Source: Leptobrachium leishanense
Lineage: Eukaryota > Chordata > Amphibia > Anura > Megophryidae
Direction: 5' to 3'
DNA: 64,000 nt
Assembly (NCBI GenBank): GCA_009667805.1
Contig: CM019072.1
Span: 33,783,519-33,847,518, forward strand
Shown piece after piece: positions 35,180-47,600 of this stretch. Under the pieces are notes generated by a model. The model ran no database searches and was not told the DNA's origin. It saw only the letters and a program-made list of their open reading frames with translations. A program made the position numbers and the translations under genes. Numbering within the stretch: position 1 is the first letter of the stretch; each line of letters opens with the position of its first letter.

Positions 35180-36362
35180 CCAGGTAAGATGGCCGACGGA
35201 GGTCGCTCTCGAGGAGCCCGCGTGGAGGTCCTTCACTTCCGGCGGCCGGGGGGAGAGTGCCGAGAGTGGCAGCGGCTGCCTCCAGGCTCCCTCCCACTCG
35301 TTGCAGGCATGCAGCGTCTCGGGCGGCGCGTTCGGCCCGCCCGCAACATGGCGGCGCCCATCGTGCGGCTGGACATCGGAGGAGGATCGTGTCGGCAGCA
35401 GTTGCAGGGAGCCCGGTGGCTGGGGACGTACCGGTACTGGTGCAGGGGATATCGGATGGAGTATTTCAATTCGTAATGGACATTCTCAACGCTCTCAGCC
35501 GAGGAGTGTCTTGGTGGTCTTGGTGGCAGGAGATGGAGGTCGGTGAAGGGTGCCGGTTACCAGTGGAGGTGCTATTCCTGGGCGACCATCGCTGGGATCA
35601 CCTTTGGCTGTGATTCTGGGGCTCCGGGAGGATCCCCTTGCTGGCTGCACGGGAGTCGGATTTTGGGGGTGCAGCGTTTGGATCGCTCGGCCTTTCGGGG
35701 GGTTAATGCGTCGGGTGGTGCTGGTGGTGTAACGACGGGGTTGCTAGAAGCCCTGGTTGCTGCTCTTAGACGCTGGCAGGATGGGTCGGAGGACGCGGCT
35801 AAGGGGAAGTCTTCGCTGAGTGTGGCGGGACACGTCGTTTCGGGGAGCGCGGTACCGGCGGCGGTTCTTGCGCCTAGCTCTGCTGCGGTTGGGGTTCCCG
35901 CGTCTGCGTGCACATCTGGGGCAGCGCCCGCGCCGGTTTTGGCACAGGTCGGGTCAGCAGGGGATTTCCGAGGCTGGCGCAGTTTTGGTTTCGGGGTCAG
36001 GGGGAATGACTGGGCCTGCAAGTTAATTGGGGTCTCAGCGGTGGGTGCTGGAGGTGTCTCCCGTTGGGGTGCGGGCATCTCTTATGGGTCCGGCGAGTTG
36101 TCCCCAATGGGTTGCGGGTCACTGCAGGTTACGGGAGAGGGTTTGGAGAACGAATATGTGGATGTGCTTACACTACTTTCTGGGGATAGGGAGACGGTGG
36201 ACCGTCCCAAACGGCCTGACCGGTTCATGGAAAAGAAGGAGAAGTTGAAGAAAAACGCTTCCTCCCACTTTTGGGAAGGGGCTACAGGGTTTCTTGGCTT
36301 CTTGTGCTATCGGGTGCGAGCGATTCCCGAAGCGCAGGGTTGTATTGTTTGCGTATGTCGAC
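35180..36362 (+). pseudogene. Ngaro gag-like region, degraded
   Basis: The only long frame (35543-36433, 296 codons) has an Ala/Gly/Ser-rich first part and then YVDVLTLLSGDRE, a basic KRPDRFMEKKEKLKKN stretch and, in a shifted frame, LFAYVDLI just before 36362. These two blocks resemble the conserved part of DIRS/Ngaro gag proteins, which are followed by the RT region in intact elements. Here the sequence jumps straight into the recombinase C terminus. The start is not certain; frames at 35010 and 35153 overlap in other phases, so several frameshifts are likely. Function call is moderate. Confidence 0.5.
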
Positions 36363-36363
36363 C

Positions 36364-36543
36364 TGATTTAAGCGTTGTATTGCATCTTTGGGGCACGTCC
36401 CGAAGCAGTTCGCGCCGCATTCTTTTCGGATAGGCGCAGCGACAATGGCGGTGGAGGCGGGTGCGTCAGACGACATGATTAGGCGTGTGGGTAGATGGCG
36501 ATCGGATTGTTGTCATTCCTATGTGCGCCCTAACCTCTTATAA
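36364..36543 (+). pseudogene. Ngaro tyrosine recombinase, C-terminal fragment
   Basis: The frame reads FKRCIASLGHVPKQFAPHS, then FRIGAATMAVEAGASDDMI, then GRWRSDCCHSYVRPNLL and TAA at 36541-36543. It holds the catalytic H-x-x-R (HSFR), the conserved GRW position and the nucleophilic Tyr (SYVRP) of tyrosine recombinases of the DIRS order, which insert the circular cDNA intermediate. The first catalytic Arg and the N-terminal part are missing: a stop (TGA at about 36361) marks the deletion junction with gag-like sequence. The hydrolase ORF begins only 24 bp downstream. Confidence 0.82.
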
Positions 36544-36566
36544 TTACAGGTTCATCCCCGACGACT

Positions 36567-37648
36567 GTTTGGATCATCGGACACTCGTATATACACTGGG
36601 TGGCCAAGCGGGCTGCACAACGGCCGCTTGGCAGGAACCTGAGTTTTCCAAAGGACTTGGCTATGATTGGACTTGGCTACGTTTCGGTGGATTGGCTGCA
36701 AGGGTTTGCGTTGGGCCCAGGTGGCTGGACAACGCAGGGTGTGGACTAGACAAGCGGCTAGGGATGTGGTGTTAGTGGTACATGGTTTGGATCATCGGAC
36801 ACTCGTTTATACACTGGGTGGCCAAGCGGGCTGCACAACGGCCGCTTGGCTGGAACCTGAGTTTTCCAAAGGACTTGGCTACGATTGGACTTGGCTACGT
36901 TTCGGTGGATTGGCAGCAGGGGTTTGCGTTGGGCCCAGGTGGCTGGACAACGCAGGGTGTTGGCTAGACAAGCGTCTAGGGATGTGGTGTTCGTGGTACA
37001 TGTTGTTTGGATCATCGGACACTCGTTTATACACTGGGTGGCCAAGCGGGCTGCACAACGGCCGCTTGGCTGGAACCTGAGTTTTCCACAGGACTTGGCT
37101 ACGATTGGACTTGGCTACGATTGGACTTGGCTACGATTGGACTTGGCTACGATTGGACTTGGCTACGATTCGGTGGATTGGCAGCAAGGGTTTGCATTGG
37201 GCCCAGGTGGCTGGACAATGCAGGGTGTTGGCTAGACAAGCGGCTAGGGATGTGGGTTAGTGGTACATGCAGGGGGAAACGATCTTGGGGTGGTCCGATC
37301 GGTAGACTTGGTTAGGAGGATGAAACGTGACTTAGCCAGTTGTTTCACCATTTTTCGGGGTTTATCACTGGTGTTTTCAGAGATAGTCTCTCGCCCCAGT
37401 TGGGAGGAATTTGCGGCTCCCAGGGCTATGGACAAGGCTCGGAAGCGGGTTAACAAGGAGATCTCGAGGTTTGGGGGTGATCTGGGTGGAGGTCAGTTAG
37501 ACATACGGGGCTGGAGGGGGACAATAGGAATGTCATTAGAGGGGATGGGGTCCATCTCACGGATATTGGGTTGGATATTTTCCTGGAGGGTCTGCAGTCG
37601 GGCATAGAGGAGGCGCTGTCTGCGGGGGGGCGCAGGGGCGGACGCTGA
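36567..37648 (+). pseudogene. Ngaro SGNH-hydrolase ORF with triplicated first segment
   Basis: Block I is VWIIGHS(Y/F)IHWVAKRAA, with the GxS nucleophile motif; the oxyanion block is VVHAGGNDLG (about 37260-37290); the catalytic D-x-x-H is GDGVHLTDIGLDIFLEGLQ (about 37535). This order is that of SGNH/GDSL hydrolases, which Ngaro elements are known to carry; their role there is unknown. A ~219-bp segment from block I to just before GGND is present three times (starts 36567, 36785, 37005). Each unit needs a frameshift between the block I frame and RWAQVAGQRR. A 16-bp motif, GGACTTGGCTACGATT, is expanded four-fold in unit 3. A further shift lies near 37500. Stop TGA at 37646-37648. Confidence 0.82.
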
Positions 37649-37661
37649 GGCGGCCCCTGGC

Positions 37662-37983
37662 GTTGGCGGTTTCCCTGGACAGCAGTGCTTAATGGAGGTT
37701 TTAGCCGCCATCGGGTGAGGCCTGGGGGGAGACGGACCTCGCTTGCGGGGACGAGCTCAATGGTTTGGTAATGCCTATTGCATGGAGCGATAGGGCAGTT
37801 TGAGTAAGCACTGCAAGGGATGGTTATATATATACATGGTTATATATATATGGTTTAATAAAGCTGTGGCCCATGCACATTCCAACTGACATATACGTGT
37901 TTGTGTTTATTCAGGTTATTGGGGTATGGGTTGGGAAGGGGTTATTGGGGTATGGGTTGGGAAGGCCTCAGGCTTAAGCAGTC
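37662..37983 (+). repeat. Ngaro split repeat B1
   Basis: 322 bp, starts GTTGGCGGTTTCCCTGGACA, contains (TA)n and TTTAATAAAGCTGTGG (a possible polyadenylation signal AATAAA) and ends GGCTTAAGCAGTC, directly joined to A2. Confidence 0.92.
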
Positions 37984-38302
37984 AAGAACCCCCTGGACCT
38001 TCAGGAAGGGGGACATGACTGATGGCCTGGGCCTGTAGGTTAAGGAAAGATCTGGAAGGGTTTAGAATCCCTGGGGCCCCTCAGGGAGGGGGAAGGGGGG
38101 TCGGTTGGAAGCATGGGCCTGTCAGTCAAGGAAAAGCTACGGTGTTATTGGTGGAGTGGTTGCAACAGTGTTGCTTAACTGGACTATATATGCTGGTGAT
38201 GGGTGCAGGGTTCTTCCTCTGTTCCTGCCAACGTGAGAAGTGCATCAAGGTGAGACCCGCCCACCCACCCTTGGATTTCGTCAAGTCGTGTCACAGCTGA
38301 AG
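37984..38302 (+). repeat. Ngaro split repeat A2 with 3' spacer
   Basis: 37984-38255 repeats A1; the remaining 47 bp (CCCGCCCACCCACCC... ACAGCTGAAG) has no match at A1 and leads to B2. Confidence 0.9.
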
Positions 38303-38624
38303 GTTGGCGGTTTCCCTGGACAGCAGTGCTTAATGGAGGTTTTAGCCGCCATCGGGTGAGGCCTGGGGGGAGACGGACCTCGCTTGCGGGGACGAGCTCA
38401 ATGGTTTGGTAATGCCTATTGCATGGAGCGATAGGGCAGTTTGAGTAAGCACTGCAAGGGATGGTTATATATATACATGGTTATATATATATGGTTTAAT
38501 AAAGCTGTGGCCCATGCACATTCCAACTGACATATACGTGTTTGTGTTTATTCAGGTTATTGGGGTATGGGTTGGGAAGGGGTTATTGGGGTATGGGTTG
38601 GGAAGGCCTCAGGCTTAAGCAGTC
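38303..38624 (+). repeat. Ngaro split repeat B2
   Basis: 322-bp near-exact copy of B1, ending GGCTTAAGCAGTC at the element's 3' boundary. Confidence 0.92.
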
Positions 38625-39740
38625 ATGCCAAGGGTCGTTTACCAGAGAGAACCATGTCAGGGCAACGAGCATAACATAGGCAATTTGTTTTAAACTTGAC
38701 AGGCACTGCATCATCACACCACACCTTGCCCACGGCCGCATCATGTGATCATGAACATCCACTTCTTCACTCAGCAGCCGGCCAGCAAGTAGTGTGGAAG
38801 GCGCTGCCGGCTGCCGAGCTACACAGACAGCGTGAAGCGTTCTGCCCTGATTCAGCCCTGATCCACTGCCTACGACTTCCATCGGACGACTTCAGACGAT
38901 TTTTTTAGACTTCTTCAGACTAGCAATCTTTCCCATTTCAATGGGATTTGTCGGATGTTCTGGTACAAGTTGCATGAAAAAAAGATGAATTGTATAGTTA
39001 AACCGCCCTTCTGTGGCAGGGAAATGTCCCATAGAGAAGTGATTCATTTCGACAGGTGAATCCCACAGGATTCGATGGAAAGAAATATTTTCATGTTTTT
39101 ATTCAACCGGTTATTCATTTCACCCGCAGCAAAAAGCATTTTTATTTATTGATTTTTTTGGAATTTGAGTTTTTTTGTATTCTTTTAGGTAAAATGTTTG
39201 ATTCCCAATTTTTTTCAAAAAGACGTTTGGAGGCCTGTAAGTCAGTCGAACTGGGTCGTCCTCCGACGCTTCCAGTGGATGATCCTGGTCGTGCGACGAC
39301 ACTGTCTGTAGTCAGACGAACAAGGCAGTCATCCGACTACGAACCCAGTGGAACAGCCAGCTTTATTGAGCAGAATATAGAAGAACAACTCCCTTCGTCC
39401 AATAGGTATCAGGTTTTAGAGCAAGAAGGAGAGGTTTCTTTAAAGCCTCCCCTACCAAAGAGAGATCGCAAGAGAACCGAGAAAAAGGATATCATTTTAA
39501 AACCAGATTTGTGAAGAAAAATAACTTTAAGAATTGCAGATAAGGAAAAAGAGGAGGCAGAAGTAGGTATGAAGGGCATGTTCAACCTGAGCAAAAAAGG
39601 TGCTAACAAAAGTAATGAAAAAAAAACGATTGCAAGATTCCCCCATTCAGGAAATTGACAAATCTAGTGTTTATATTGCAAAAATGTAAAAGAAAAATCT
39701 GCTTAAACAAGATTTTTCTTAAAAATTCAGTGGAGGGCCT
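38625..39740 (+). other. unassigned sequence with one open frame
   Basis: An open stretch near 39194-39513 reads MFDSQFFSKRRLEACK through LPKRDRKRTEKKDII, and FNLSKK follows in the next frame at about 39580. FNLS.K is reminiscent of the N-terminal part of PLE reverse transcriptases, but the match is too short to assign. The first 430 bp show nothing recognisable. Confidence 0.25.
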
Positions 39741-40223
39741 AAATGAGGTCAAATACGTTGGTAGAGGGGGTGGAGCTAACCACGGCAATGAGCGGTCGCG
39801 TTTTGGGACAGCTCCATGCAGGTTCGGCTTTACTACTATTTTTCTCTGCTCGTTTGCCTCATCAAAGTCCCCGGTTGGCCCTGGGAGCCCTGTCTGGACC
39901 TGGGGTTGCTGCCTGCGATCTGCGTGCTCCGCGGCTGATTTTTGTCCCGAGGGAGAGTTAGGCCTAGTGACCATGGCCAAATTGGACGCCCTCGTGCAAC
40001 CCAGCAGAATTTCCTGGAGCCTTACTTACCAGTGCCTGGAGGAGACGGACAATGCCTAAACGCCTTACCCAAAAAGAGGGTCCCGACAGCAAGACATCAG
40101 AGACGCTATGGCAGGTGGGTCTGTATCCAGAAGCAAAGTGATCTCCTCGTCTCTCCCCCCAGGGTATGGATCGTCTGGGGACGAGGATTGCTCCTGGCCC
40201 CTCGGGGGTGAGTCTGGGATGTC

Positions 40224-41255
40224 ATGGATTACCCCTCTGTCCCAGTCACAGGATCTGTGACCTCTTTCGGCAGCTGCGAAAAAGAGGGCACAAAAAAGCA
40301 CAAAGCTGTGTTAGCAGCTACTGCGATGACCCCAGCGACAGCTCGGGAGTCTTCCGAGGGGGACTCGGCCGATGACCAGCGGCTCTCAGCTGGCAGTAGC
40401 ATGACGGGTCAACGACATGGTTCAACGCCGAGGTCCTGTACGCCAGAGGATCGGGCTGGGTCACGTGGTTCGGGAAAGGACTTGCCTGTGGTTCATGCCC
40501 GGGAGGCAGAAGACCATCTTCCCTCCACGAAAGGTGACCTTTGTAGACCGCTGGACGACATCAAGGACATGTGGAGACCTGAGGTGGCTGCGGTTCGAGC
40601 GGAGGTAGAAGAGATACGCACGCAGGTGATCAAGGTGAAGGCGAAGAATGCAGAAGTAGTATCAGAGCAGACGCACCTATGTGACCAGATGACAGCGCTT
40701 CATTCTCATATCGAGATATTGTCCTGCTCTGTGGAGACGTTGGAATCCAGACACCGGCGCCGGAATATTAGGATCAGGGGCATCCCAGACTCAGTGCCGG
40801 CTGAGGACTTACAGCCTTATGTGAACCGTCTGGTTCTTCAGGTTACTGGACTGCTTTCCAACACCCCTCACGTGGTGGGATCGGTGTTTTGGATCCGGAG
40901 ACCGGCGGCGACTGCTAAGGGGGCACCTAAAGATGTTGTAGTGGCTTTCCGTGATATGGCCCTGAAGGTGAAAATCATGACTACCCCTGGTGCTCGAGAA
41001 CCCGTGCAGTTTGAGGGCTCCATGCTTGCCCTATACCATGACCTCCCGTTCCTGACCTTGATGGCCCGTAGGCGTTTCCGAGATGTGACTGCTGCCCTTC
41101 GCCAGAAGGAAATTCGCTATAGATGGGGCCTGGCAGTCTCCCTCGTCGTGACATATGCTAATGTCCCCTATACTCTCACGGACCCTGCGGCTGCTTGGTC
41201 TGACCTCAAAGCGGCAGGCCTTCCACTGGACATCCCGGAGGTGAAACCGGGCTGA
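40224..41255 (+). CDS. L1-type LINE ORF1 protein (343 codons, open)
   Basis: L1 ORF1 proteins are nucleic-acid-binding chaperones that coat the LINE RNA. The frame has a low-complexity N terminus (to about residue 110), a coiled-coil segment (EVAAVRAEVEEIRTQVIKV through SVETLESRH, about residues 125-185), then RRRNIRIRGIPDSV, the start of the RRM-like domain, and a C-terminal domain with RFRDVTAALRQKEIRYRWGL and VPYTLTDPAAAWSDLKAAG. This order is that of L1 ORF1. The first in-frame ATG is used; upstream, 40052 has another ATG in a different frame that stops early. No ORF2 follows: at 41256-41450 the inter-ORF spacer runs into another repeat, so the element is 3' truncated. The frame shows no internal stop, unusual here. 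Confidence 0.8.
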   Translation: MDYPSVPVTGSVTSFGSCEKEGTKKHKAVLAATAMTPATARESSEGDSADDQRLSAGSSMTGQRHGSTPRSCTPEDRAGSRGSGKDLPVVHAREAEDHLPSTKGDLCRPLDDIKDMWRPEVAAVRAEVEEIRTQVIKVKAKNAEVVSEQTHLCDQMTALHSHIEILSCSVETLESRHRRRNIRIRGIPDSVPAEDLQPYVNRLVLQVTGLLSNTPHVVGSVFWIRRPAATAKGAPKDVVVAFRDMALKVKIMTTPGAREPVQFEGSMLALYHDLPFLTLMARRRFRDVTAALRQKEIRYRWGLAVSLVVTYANVPYTLTDPAAAWSDLKAAGLPLDIPEVKPG

Positions 41256-41449
41256 GCTCATTCCCCCTCCCCCACTCGCTGTTTATTTTTGTTAACGAGT
41301 GTTCTGGACTCTTTGTGACACTTATTTCTACTGACTGGGTCACCTTTTTGAGTTTATTCGTGATCTCGTGGACAATTTTTGCCCTTAGTTCATTTCCCTG
41401 TCTCATGAACAGATCCGATGCATCGTCACTTACCCGTCGGTAGTTGCAA

Positions 41450-41870
41450 AATATTAAAAACAAAACACAAATATACAGATTAACACAGAAAATAAATATG
41501 TAAGAAATATAGTCACTATGTTACATGTTCACAGGTGCATTCTGTATATAGTCACTATGTTACATGTTCACAGGTGCATTCCGTATTGAGGTATGTAATA
41601 GAGATCTCAAAAGGGACTTCTGACTGGGGGAAGATTTGATGGCGTCTGGGAGGTTATTCCTTAACTGCGGTGCTCTGTAGGAAAATGAGCATCAAGCCAC
41701 TTTCTTTTTGTATTGTGGTATTGCAAGTAAGGTGCTGGTCCTGGATCGGAGGTTATAGGATGATGGAACTGCTGGGGGAAGCAGCCTATTCAGGTAGGGT
41801 GGTAGCTTCCCAGAAAAGCTCTTAAACACCTGGTTGGAAGAGTGAAGGCTGCGTCTGGATTCCAGCGACG
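41450..41870. repeat. dispersed repeat, TAGTCACTATGTTACATGTTC type
   Basis: Shares the ACAAATATACAGATTAACA A-rich part with 2570-2610 and the GGCGTCTGGGAGGTTATTCC..GCGGTGCTCTGTAG part with 34740-34800. Contains two units of the motif that is expanded at 34015-34700. Confidence 0.65.
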
Positions 41871-42459
41871 GCCAGTTTAGCTCTTTTTAACATGTCACAT
41901 TGGTGGGTCATGTAGTTACATTGTAGCATAATAATTTGTTATCTGTTGAAATAAAAGCCGTTGAATCTTTAGTTCTATCAGAAATAAAAGTAATTTCATT
42001 TGAAAGAATAAAGATAATCTCGTGAATCACGGAATTTAGGCTCTTTGCGTTACAGCGAATGAGGAAGTCAGCTGATAACGGAAGTCAGATGAAGGGATGG
42101 TTATTCTGTCGAAAGACCAATATGAAGATGTCAATAGGATACTAAAAGACCAAATCACCTAGGAAGCCCTATCAGATTCTAAGCGTGAAACATATTCCAC
42201 TTTAATTCTTTTAAAGATTATTTTTTATTAGTGTTTTAGTTGTGTGTTTCGTTTTTTAATAAATCTATGTATGAATTTAGAAACTAGCTGTGAAAACCTA
42301 ATCTGGGGAAGGAGGATTTAAGTATGTATCCCATAAAATCATCCCGTGCTTTATGTAGAAACACAGGAGGTTCCACAGCACATAAGTGGCCATTTTTAAT
42401 ATCTCATATGTGTATATATATTTATATCTTGCTGAATTAAGCTTTGGGGATTGCTTTAT

Positions 42460-43252
42460 GTGGCTTTTTGCTCTCGTAATTAAGACTCTAAGGAGAAGTG
42501 ACCTTGTGCTGGTCAGCCACAGAATCAGAAATTTGGGAAGTTAGTTTTTGGAAACCCTTATGTTAGAGAGAGCCTATAGTGGCTTTAACTTTTAAAACCT
42601 GAGTGACTATATATATATAATATAAATATTACTGCATATCTGCAGAATTAAAGTAGCGCGGCCCCACCCCTCCTGTACTATGTATGTTTTAATGTACCTC
42701 CAGCCAGGTCATCATTGCAGCTGTGTCTTTGTTTTTTGATCCCAAGGCGGATTTTGTTTCAGGGGGAGCTTAAATAAAAGCCCACCAGTCTACCTCAGGA
42801 CTGACAAGCAGCATGGGCAAGTTATGGTTGGCTACACAGCAGCCTGTGGCTTCATTTTTTGGATAGGACTCACCCTCACTAGAGGTGCCTTGACGTTCGG
42901 CGGGTGAGCTTAATCTTTTAATGGCCATTAAACACAAACCAAAGCCTCTAATTGCGTTTTGTTTCAAACGGTATAATGGGAATAAGCGCAGATTACATTT
43001 TTTCTCCTTGTTATGTTTTATACATGTTGCTGGGCTGGATACATTTGGTGGTTGCAGCCGCCCCATCGTGAAATAGGCGCGACCCCATCCCTCCTGTATT
43101 ATGTGGCCTTTTGCTCTCGTAATTAAGACTCTAAGGAGAAGTGACCTTGTGCTGGTCAGCCACAGAATCAGAAATTCTGGAAGTTATTTTTTGGAAACCC
43201 TTATGTTTGAGAGAGCCTATAGTGGCTTTAACTTTAAAAACCTGAGTGACTA
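42460..43252. repeat. direct duplication of ~140 bp
   Basis: The segment CTCTCGTAATTAAGACTCTA ... AAACCTGAGTGACTATA occurs at about 42470-42612 and again at 43112-43254, separated by ~640 bp, with GCGC(G/A)(G/A)CCCCA.CCCTCCTGTA before the second and after the first. The second copy is the landing site of Tc1 copy 3, and the first shows the site without it. Confidence 0.75.
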
Positions 43253-43476
43253 TACAGTCATGGCCGAAATTGTGGGCACCCCAGATATTTTTCCAGAAAA
43301 TCAAGTATTTCTCACGGAAAAGTATTGCAGTAACACATGTTTTGCTATACACATGTTTATTCCCTTTGTGTGTATTGGAACAAAACAAAAAAAGGGAGGA
43401 AAAAAAGCAAATTGGACATAATGTCACACAAAACTCCAAAAATGGGCTGGACAAAATTCTTGGCACCCTTAACTTA

Positions 43477-44127
<651 letters not shown>

Positions 44128-44401
44128 TCAGCAGTGGGGTCCTCCTGGGTCTGCTGCCATAGCGTTTCATTTCATTTAAATGTCGATGGATAGTTCGCGC
44201 TGACACTGATGCTCCCTGAGCCTGCAGGACAGCTTGAATTTCTTTGGAACTTGTTTGGGGCTGCTTATCCACCATCCGGACTATCCTGCGTTGCAACCTT
44301 TCATAAATTTTTCTCTTCCGTCCACCCACAGAGAGATTAGCTACAGCAGGGGCGGATCCAGGGGGGGCAACGGGGCAATTGCCCCCCCCGAGATTTGGCC
44401 C

Positions 44402-44664
44402 GGGGGTTGAGGGACCCAGATGCCGGGCAGCGCGGGAGCGCCTGCCCGGTCTTGAACAGTCAGTCCTTGAAGTGGATGCGGCTGTGTGCGTGCGCCGGCG
44501 TCACGTGGTCCGGCTAATCAGGTGGTACTGAGTCTCTGTACCACCTGATTAGCCGGACCACGTGACCGCCGGCGCACGCACACAACGCATCCACTTCAAG
44601 GACTGACTGTTCAAGACCGGGCAGGCGCTCCCGCGCTGCCCGGCATCTGGGTCCCTCAACCCCC
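44402..44664. repeat. long hairpin (inverted repeat) in hAT
   Basis: Arms of about 127 bp (44402-44528 and 44538-44664) around the loop TGAGTCTCT, with GGTGGTAC/GTACCACC at the tip and GGGTTGAGGGACCCAGATG / CATCTGGGTCCCTCAACCC at the base. Compared with 17095-17362 the loop and most of the stem are conserved, including TCACGTGGTCCGGCTAATCA. Some differences between the two loci keep the stem paired. Confidence 0.92.
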
Positions 44665-44669
44665 TGCCG

Positions 44670-47600
44670 GAGCTGGGGCAACAATCCAGGTGAGAGCTGG
44701 GGGCAAATCCATGACCTGGGGGCAAATCCATGTGTGACCTGGGGGCAAATCCATGAGCTGGGGGGCAAATCCATGAGCTGGGCAAATCCATGAGCTGGGT
44801 GCAAATCCATGAGCTGGGCAAATCCATGAGCTGGGGGGCAAATCCATGAGCTGGGGGCAAATCCATGAGCTGGGGGCAAATCCATGACCTGGGGCAAATC
44901 CATGAGCTGGGCAAATCCATGTGCTGGGCAAATCCATGAGCTGGGCAAATCCATGACCTGGGGGCAAATACATGAGCTGGGCAAATCCATGACCTGGGGG
45001 CAAATCCATGACCTGGGGGCAAATACATGAGCTGGGCAATCCATGTGCTGGGCAAATCCATGACCTGGGGGCAAATCCATGAGCTGGGCAAATCCATGAC
45101 CTGGGGGCAAATCCATGTGCTGGGCAAATCCATGACCTGGGGGCAAATCCATGAGCTGGCAAATCCATGAGCTGGGGGCAAATCCATGACCTGGGGGCAA
45201 ATCCATGAGCTGGGCAAATCCATGAGCTGGGCAAATCCATGTGCTGGGCAAATCCATGAGCTGGGGCAAATCCATGAGCTGGGGGCAAATCCATGAGCTG
45301 GGCAAATCCATGACCTGGGGCAAATCCATGTGCTGGGCAAATCCATGACCTGGGGGCAAATACATGAGCTGGGCAAATCCATGACCTGGGGGCAAATACA
45401 TGAGCTGGGCAAATACATGAGCTGGGCAAATCCATGACCTGGGGGCAAATCCATGAGCTGGGCAAATCCATGTGCTGGGCAAATCCATGAGCTGGGGGCA
45501 AATCCATGAGCTGGGCAAATCCATGAGCTGGGCAAATCCATGTGCTGGGCAAATCCATGACCTGGGGGCAAATCCATGAGCTGGGGGCAAATCCATGAGC
45601 TGGGCAAATCCATGAGCTGGGGGGCAAATCCATGAGCTGGGGGCAAATCCATGAGCTGGGGGCAAATCCATGACCTGGGGGAAATCCATGAGCTGGGCAA
45701 ATCCATGTGCTGGGCAAATCCATGAGCTGGGCAAATCCATGACCTGGGGGCAAATACATGAGCTGGGCAAATCCATGACCTGGGGGCAAATCCATGACCT
45801 GGGGGCAAATACATGAGCTGGGCAAATCCATGTGCTGGGCAAATCCATGACCTGGGGGCAAATCCATGAGCTGGGCAAATCCATGACCTGGGGGCAAATC
45901 CATGTGCTGGGCAAATCCATGACCTGGGGGCAAATCCATGAGCTGGGCAAATCCTTGAGCTGGGGGCAAATCCATGACCTGGGGGCAAATCCATGAGCTG
46001 GGCAAATCCATGAGCTGGGCAAATCCATGTGCTGGGCAAATCCATGAGCTGGGGGCAATCCATGAGCTGGGGGCAAATCCATGAGCTGGGCAAATCCATG
46101 ACCTGGGGGCAAATCCATGTGCTGGGCAAATCCATGACCTGGGGGCAAATACATGAGCTGGGCAAATCCATGACCTGGGGGCAAATACATGAGCTGGGCA
46201 AATACATGAGCTGGGCAAATCCATGACCTGGGGGCAAATCCATGAGCTGGGCAAATCCATGTGCTGGGCAAATCCATGAGCTGGGGCAAATCCATGAGCT
46301 GGGCAAATCCATGAGCTGGGCAAATCCATGTGCTGGGCAAATCCATGACCTGGGGCAAATCCATGAGCTGGGGGCAAATCCATGAGCTGGGGGCAATCCA
46401 TGAGCTGGGGGCAAATCCATGACTGGGGGCAAATCATGAGCTGGGCAAATCCATGAGCTGGGCAAATCCATGTGCTGGGCAAATCCATGAGCTGGGGCAA
46501 ATCCATGAGCTGGGGGCAAATCCATGAGCTGGGCAAATCCATGACCTGGGGCAAATCCATGTGCTGGGCAAATCCATGACCTGGGGGCAAATACATGAGC
46601 TGGGCAAATCCATGACCTGGGGGCAAATACATGAGCTGGGCAAATACATGAGCTGGGCAAATCCATGACCTGGGGGCAAATCCATGAGCTGGGCAAATCC
46701 ATGTGCTGGGCAAATCCATGAGCTGGGGGCAAATCCATGAGCTGGGCAAATCCATGAGCTGGGCAAATCCATGTGCTGGGCAAATCCATGACCTGGGGGC
46801 AAATCCATGAGCTGGGGCAAATCCATGAGCTGGGCAAATCCATGAGCTGGGGGGCAAATCCATGAGCTGGGGGCAAATCCATGAGCTGGGGGCAAATCCA
46901 TGACCTGGGGGCAAATCCATGAGCTGGGCAAATCCATGTGCTGGGCAAATCCATGAGCTGGGCAAATCCATGACCTGGGGGCAAATACATGAGCTGGGCA
47001 AATCCATGACCTGGGGGCAAATCCATGACCTGGGGGCAAATACATGAGCTGGGCAAATCCATGTGCTGGGCAATCCATGACCTGGGGGCAAATCCATGAG
47101 CTGGGCAAATCCATGACCTGGGGGAAATCCATGAGCTGGGCAAATCCATGACCTGGGGGCAAATCCATGAGCTGGGCAAATCCTTGAGCTGGGGGCAAAT
47201 CCATGACCTGGGGGCAAATCCATGAGCTGGGCAAATCCATGAGCTGGGCAAATCCATGTGCTGGGCAAATCCATGAGCTGGGGGCAAATCCATGAGCTGG
47301 GGGCAAATCCATGAGCTGGGCAAATCCATGACCTGGGGCAAATCCATGTGCTGGGCAAATCCATGACCTGGGGGCAAATACATGAGCTGGGCAAATCCAT
47401 GACCTGGGGGCAAATACATGAGCTGGGCAAATACATGAGCTGGGCAAATCCATGACCTGGGGGCAAATCCATGAGCTGGGCAAATCCATGTGCTGGGCAA
47501 ATCCATGAGCTGGGGGCAAATCCATGAGCTGGGCAAATCCATGAGCTGGGCAAATCCATGTGCTGGGCAAATCCATGACCTGGGGGCAAATCCATGAGCT

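Larger units (their letters stand above)
32487..38624 (+). mobile_element. Ngaro-type (DIRS-order) retroelement with split direct repeats
   Basis: The termini have the A1...B1-A2-B2 arrangement specific to Ngaro-like tyrosine-recombinase retroelements: A1 32487-32763, B1 37662-37983, A2 37984-38255, B2 38303-38624. B1 and B2 are both 322 bp and nearly identical; A1 and A2 differ mainly in a G run. The interior keeps a gag-like region, the C-terminal end of the tyrosine recombinase and an SGNH-hydrolase ORF, in the order known for Ngaro. Reverse transcriptase and RNase H are missing. No TSD is seen, as expected for recombinase-mediated insertion. The 33293-34860 portion holds later insertions and a minisatellite. 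Confidence 0.88.

Noticed and set aside
35010..35546. 178-codon frame as a separate gene
   Set aside because: It overlaps other phases in GC-rich Ngaro sequence and has no conserved motif; treated as part of degraded gag-like DNA.
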